From VAZQ01 sp040510815 (GTDB lineage: Bacteria; Pseudomonadota; Alphaproteobacteria; Rhizobiales; Xanthobacteraceae), in assembly GCA_040510815.1 (NCBI GenBank), contig JBEVIH010000268.1, positions 1 to 6,627 of the forward strand: a stretch of 6,627 nucleotides of DNA, read 5' to 3'. A program made the translations under genes and the position numbers. The notes under the pieces were generated by a model that was not told where the DNA came from, made no database searches, and saw nothing but the letters and a program-made list of their open reading frames with translations. Below, piece after piece: positions 6,286 to 6,627 of the stretch. The first letter of the stretch is position 1, and every line of letters begins with the position of its first letter.

Positions 6286-6627
6286 TTACAATCGCGTCAC
6301 CCGCGCGTGCAGGATCGCCGAGCGGCCGCCGCGCACCTCCTTGGCGCAGCGCGCGATCGCCGCTGGCACGTCGGCCGGGTCGCTGACCTTCTCCGCATAG
6401 GCGCCGAACGCCTCGCCGATCTTGCCGAACTCGACGTTGGGCATCAGCTCGGCCTCGAACGAGTTCGCCGCCTTGGCCTCGCCCGAGGGAAACACCCGCA
6501 AGGTCGATTCCTTGACCGCCGACCAGCCGGAATTGTCGAGCACGATCGCCAGGATCGGCAGCTTATGGTGCTGCGCCACCGCGAACACCGAGCACGGGCT
6601 GCCGAAATAGAAGCTGCCGTCGCCGAC
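6286..6627 (-). CDS. Thiamine-diphosphate-dependent enzyme, acetolactate synthase-like, C-terminal part (5' end outside window)
   Basis: The frame is open to the window edge (first visible codon at 6627-6625), giving the last 113 residues. The fragment begins VGDGSFYFG and reaches LDNSGW about 27 residues later. Together these form the GDG-X(25-30)-N motif that binds the Mg-diphosphate part of thiamine diphosphate. The remainder (PNVEFGKIGEAFGAYAEKV, DPADVPAAIARC, SAILHARVTRL) matches the C-terminal domain of the acetolactate synthase/benzoylformate decarboxylase superfamily. Such enzymes catalyse decarboxylation or carboligation of 2-oxo acids; the specific substrate depends on parts not visible. 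An internal ATG at 6588 is not the start, since the cofactor motif lies before it. The TAA stop is 24 bp ahead of the Bug-family gene, suggesting one operon and possibly a shared carboxylate substrate. Confidence 0.85.
   Translation of the reverse strand, partial: VGDGSFYFGSPCSVFAVAQHHKLPILAIVLDNSGWSAVKESTLRVFPSGEAKAANSFEAELMPNVEFGKIGEAFGAYAEKVSDPADVPAAIARCAKEVRGGRSAILHARVTRL

Overview
The window is high-GC DNA with alphaproteobacterial character. The gene set and order (penicillin-binding carboxypeptidase tail, CobW-type GTPase, FATP-type acyl-CoA synthetase, DUF924 protein, quinone oxidoreductase) resemble what I recall from Bradyrhizobium/Rhodopseudomonas-type Hyphomicrobiales. That placement is an inference from protein character and remembered gene order, not from a search.

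Plus strand, 1-5133: five genes are packed head to tail. The first is the 3' end of a probable D-alanyl-D-alanine carboxypeptidase with a Lys/Pro/Ala-rich tail (1-525). It overlaps by ATGA a complete COG0523/CobW-family GTPase, a probable metal chaperone (522-1667). After an 89-bp gap with a good ribosome-binding site comes a FATP-type long-chain acyl-CoA synthetase (1757-3556). This overlaps by GTGA a DUF924 protein (3553-4113), and 18 bp later a zinc-independent quinone oxidoreductase begins (4132-5133). The spacing suggests two translationally coupled pairs, possibly in one transcript. The products span cell-wall maturation, metal handling, fatty-acid activation and redox metabolism, so this looks like ordinary chromosomal housekeeping or accessory metabolism.

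Minus strand, 6627-5137: the 3' end of a thiamine-diphosphate enzyme of the acetolactate synthase type (6627-6286) is followed 24 bp later by a Bug/TctC-family periplasmic substrate-binding protein (6261-5137). This pair converges on the plus-strand genes with only 3 bp between stop codons.

The most notable structure is a 172-bp palindromic element at 6095-6266. It consists of two REP-like hairpin units in inverted orientation, each with GTAG at its outer foot, so it resembles a BIME/REPIN. It lies between the ribosome-binding site of the Bug gene and its signal-peptide core. The only plausible in-frame start is a GTG inside the element, and about 56 codons of Arg/Pro-rich sequence are encoded by the repeat itself. 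Either the repeat has been captured as coding sequence or it has damaged the gene. No stretch over 300 bases lacks a gene. I saw no RNA genes, CRISPR array, prophage, transposase gene or new defence system.
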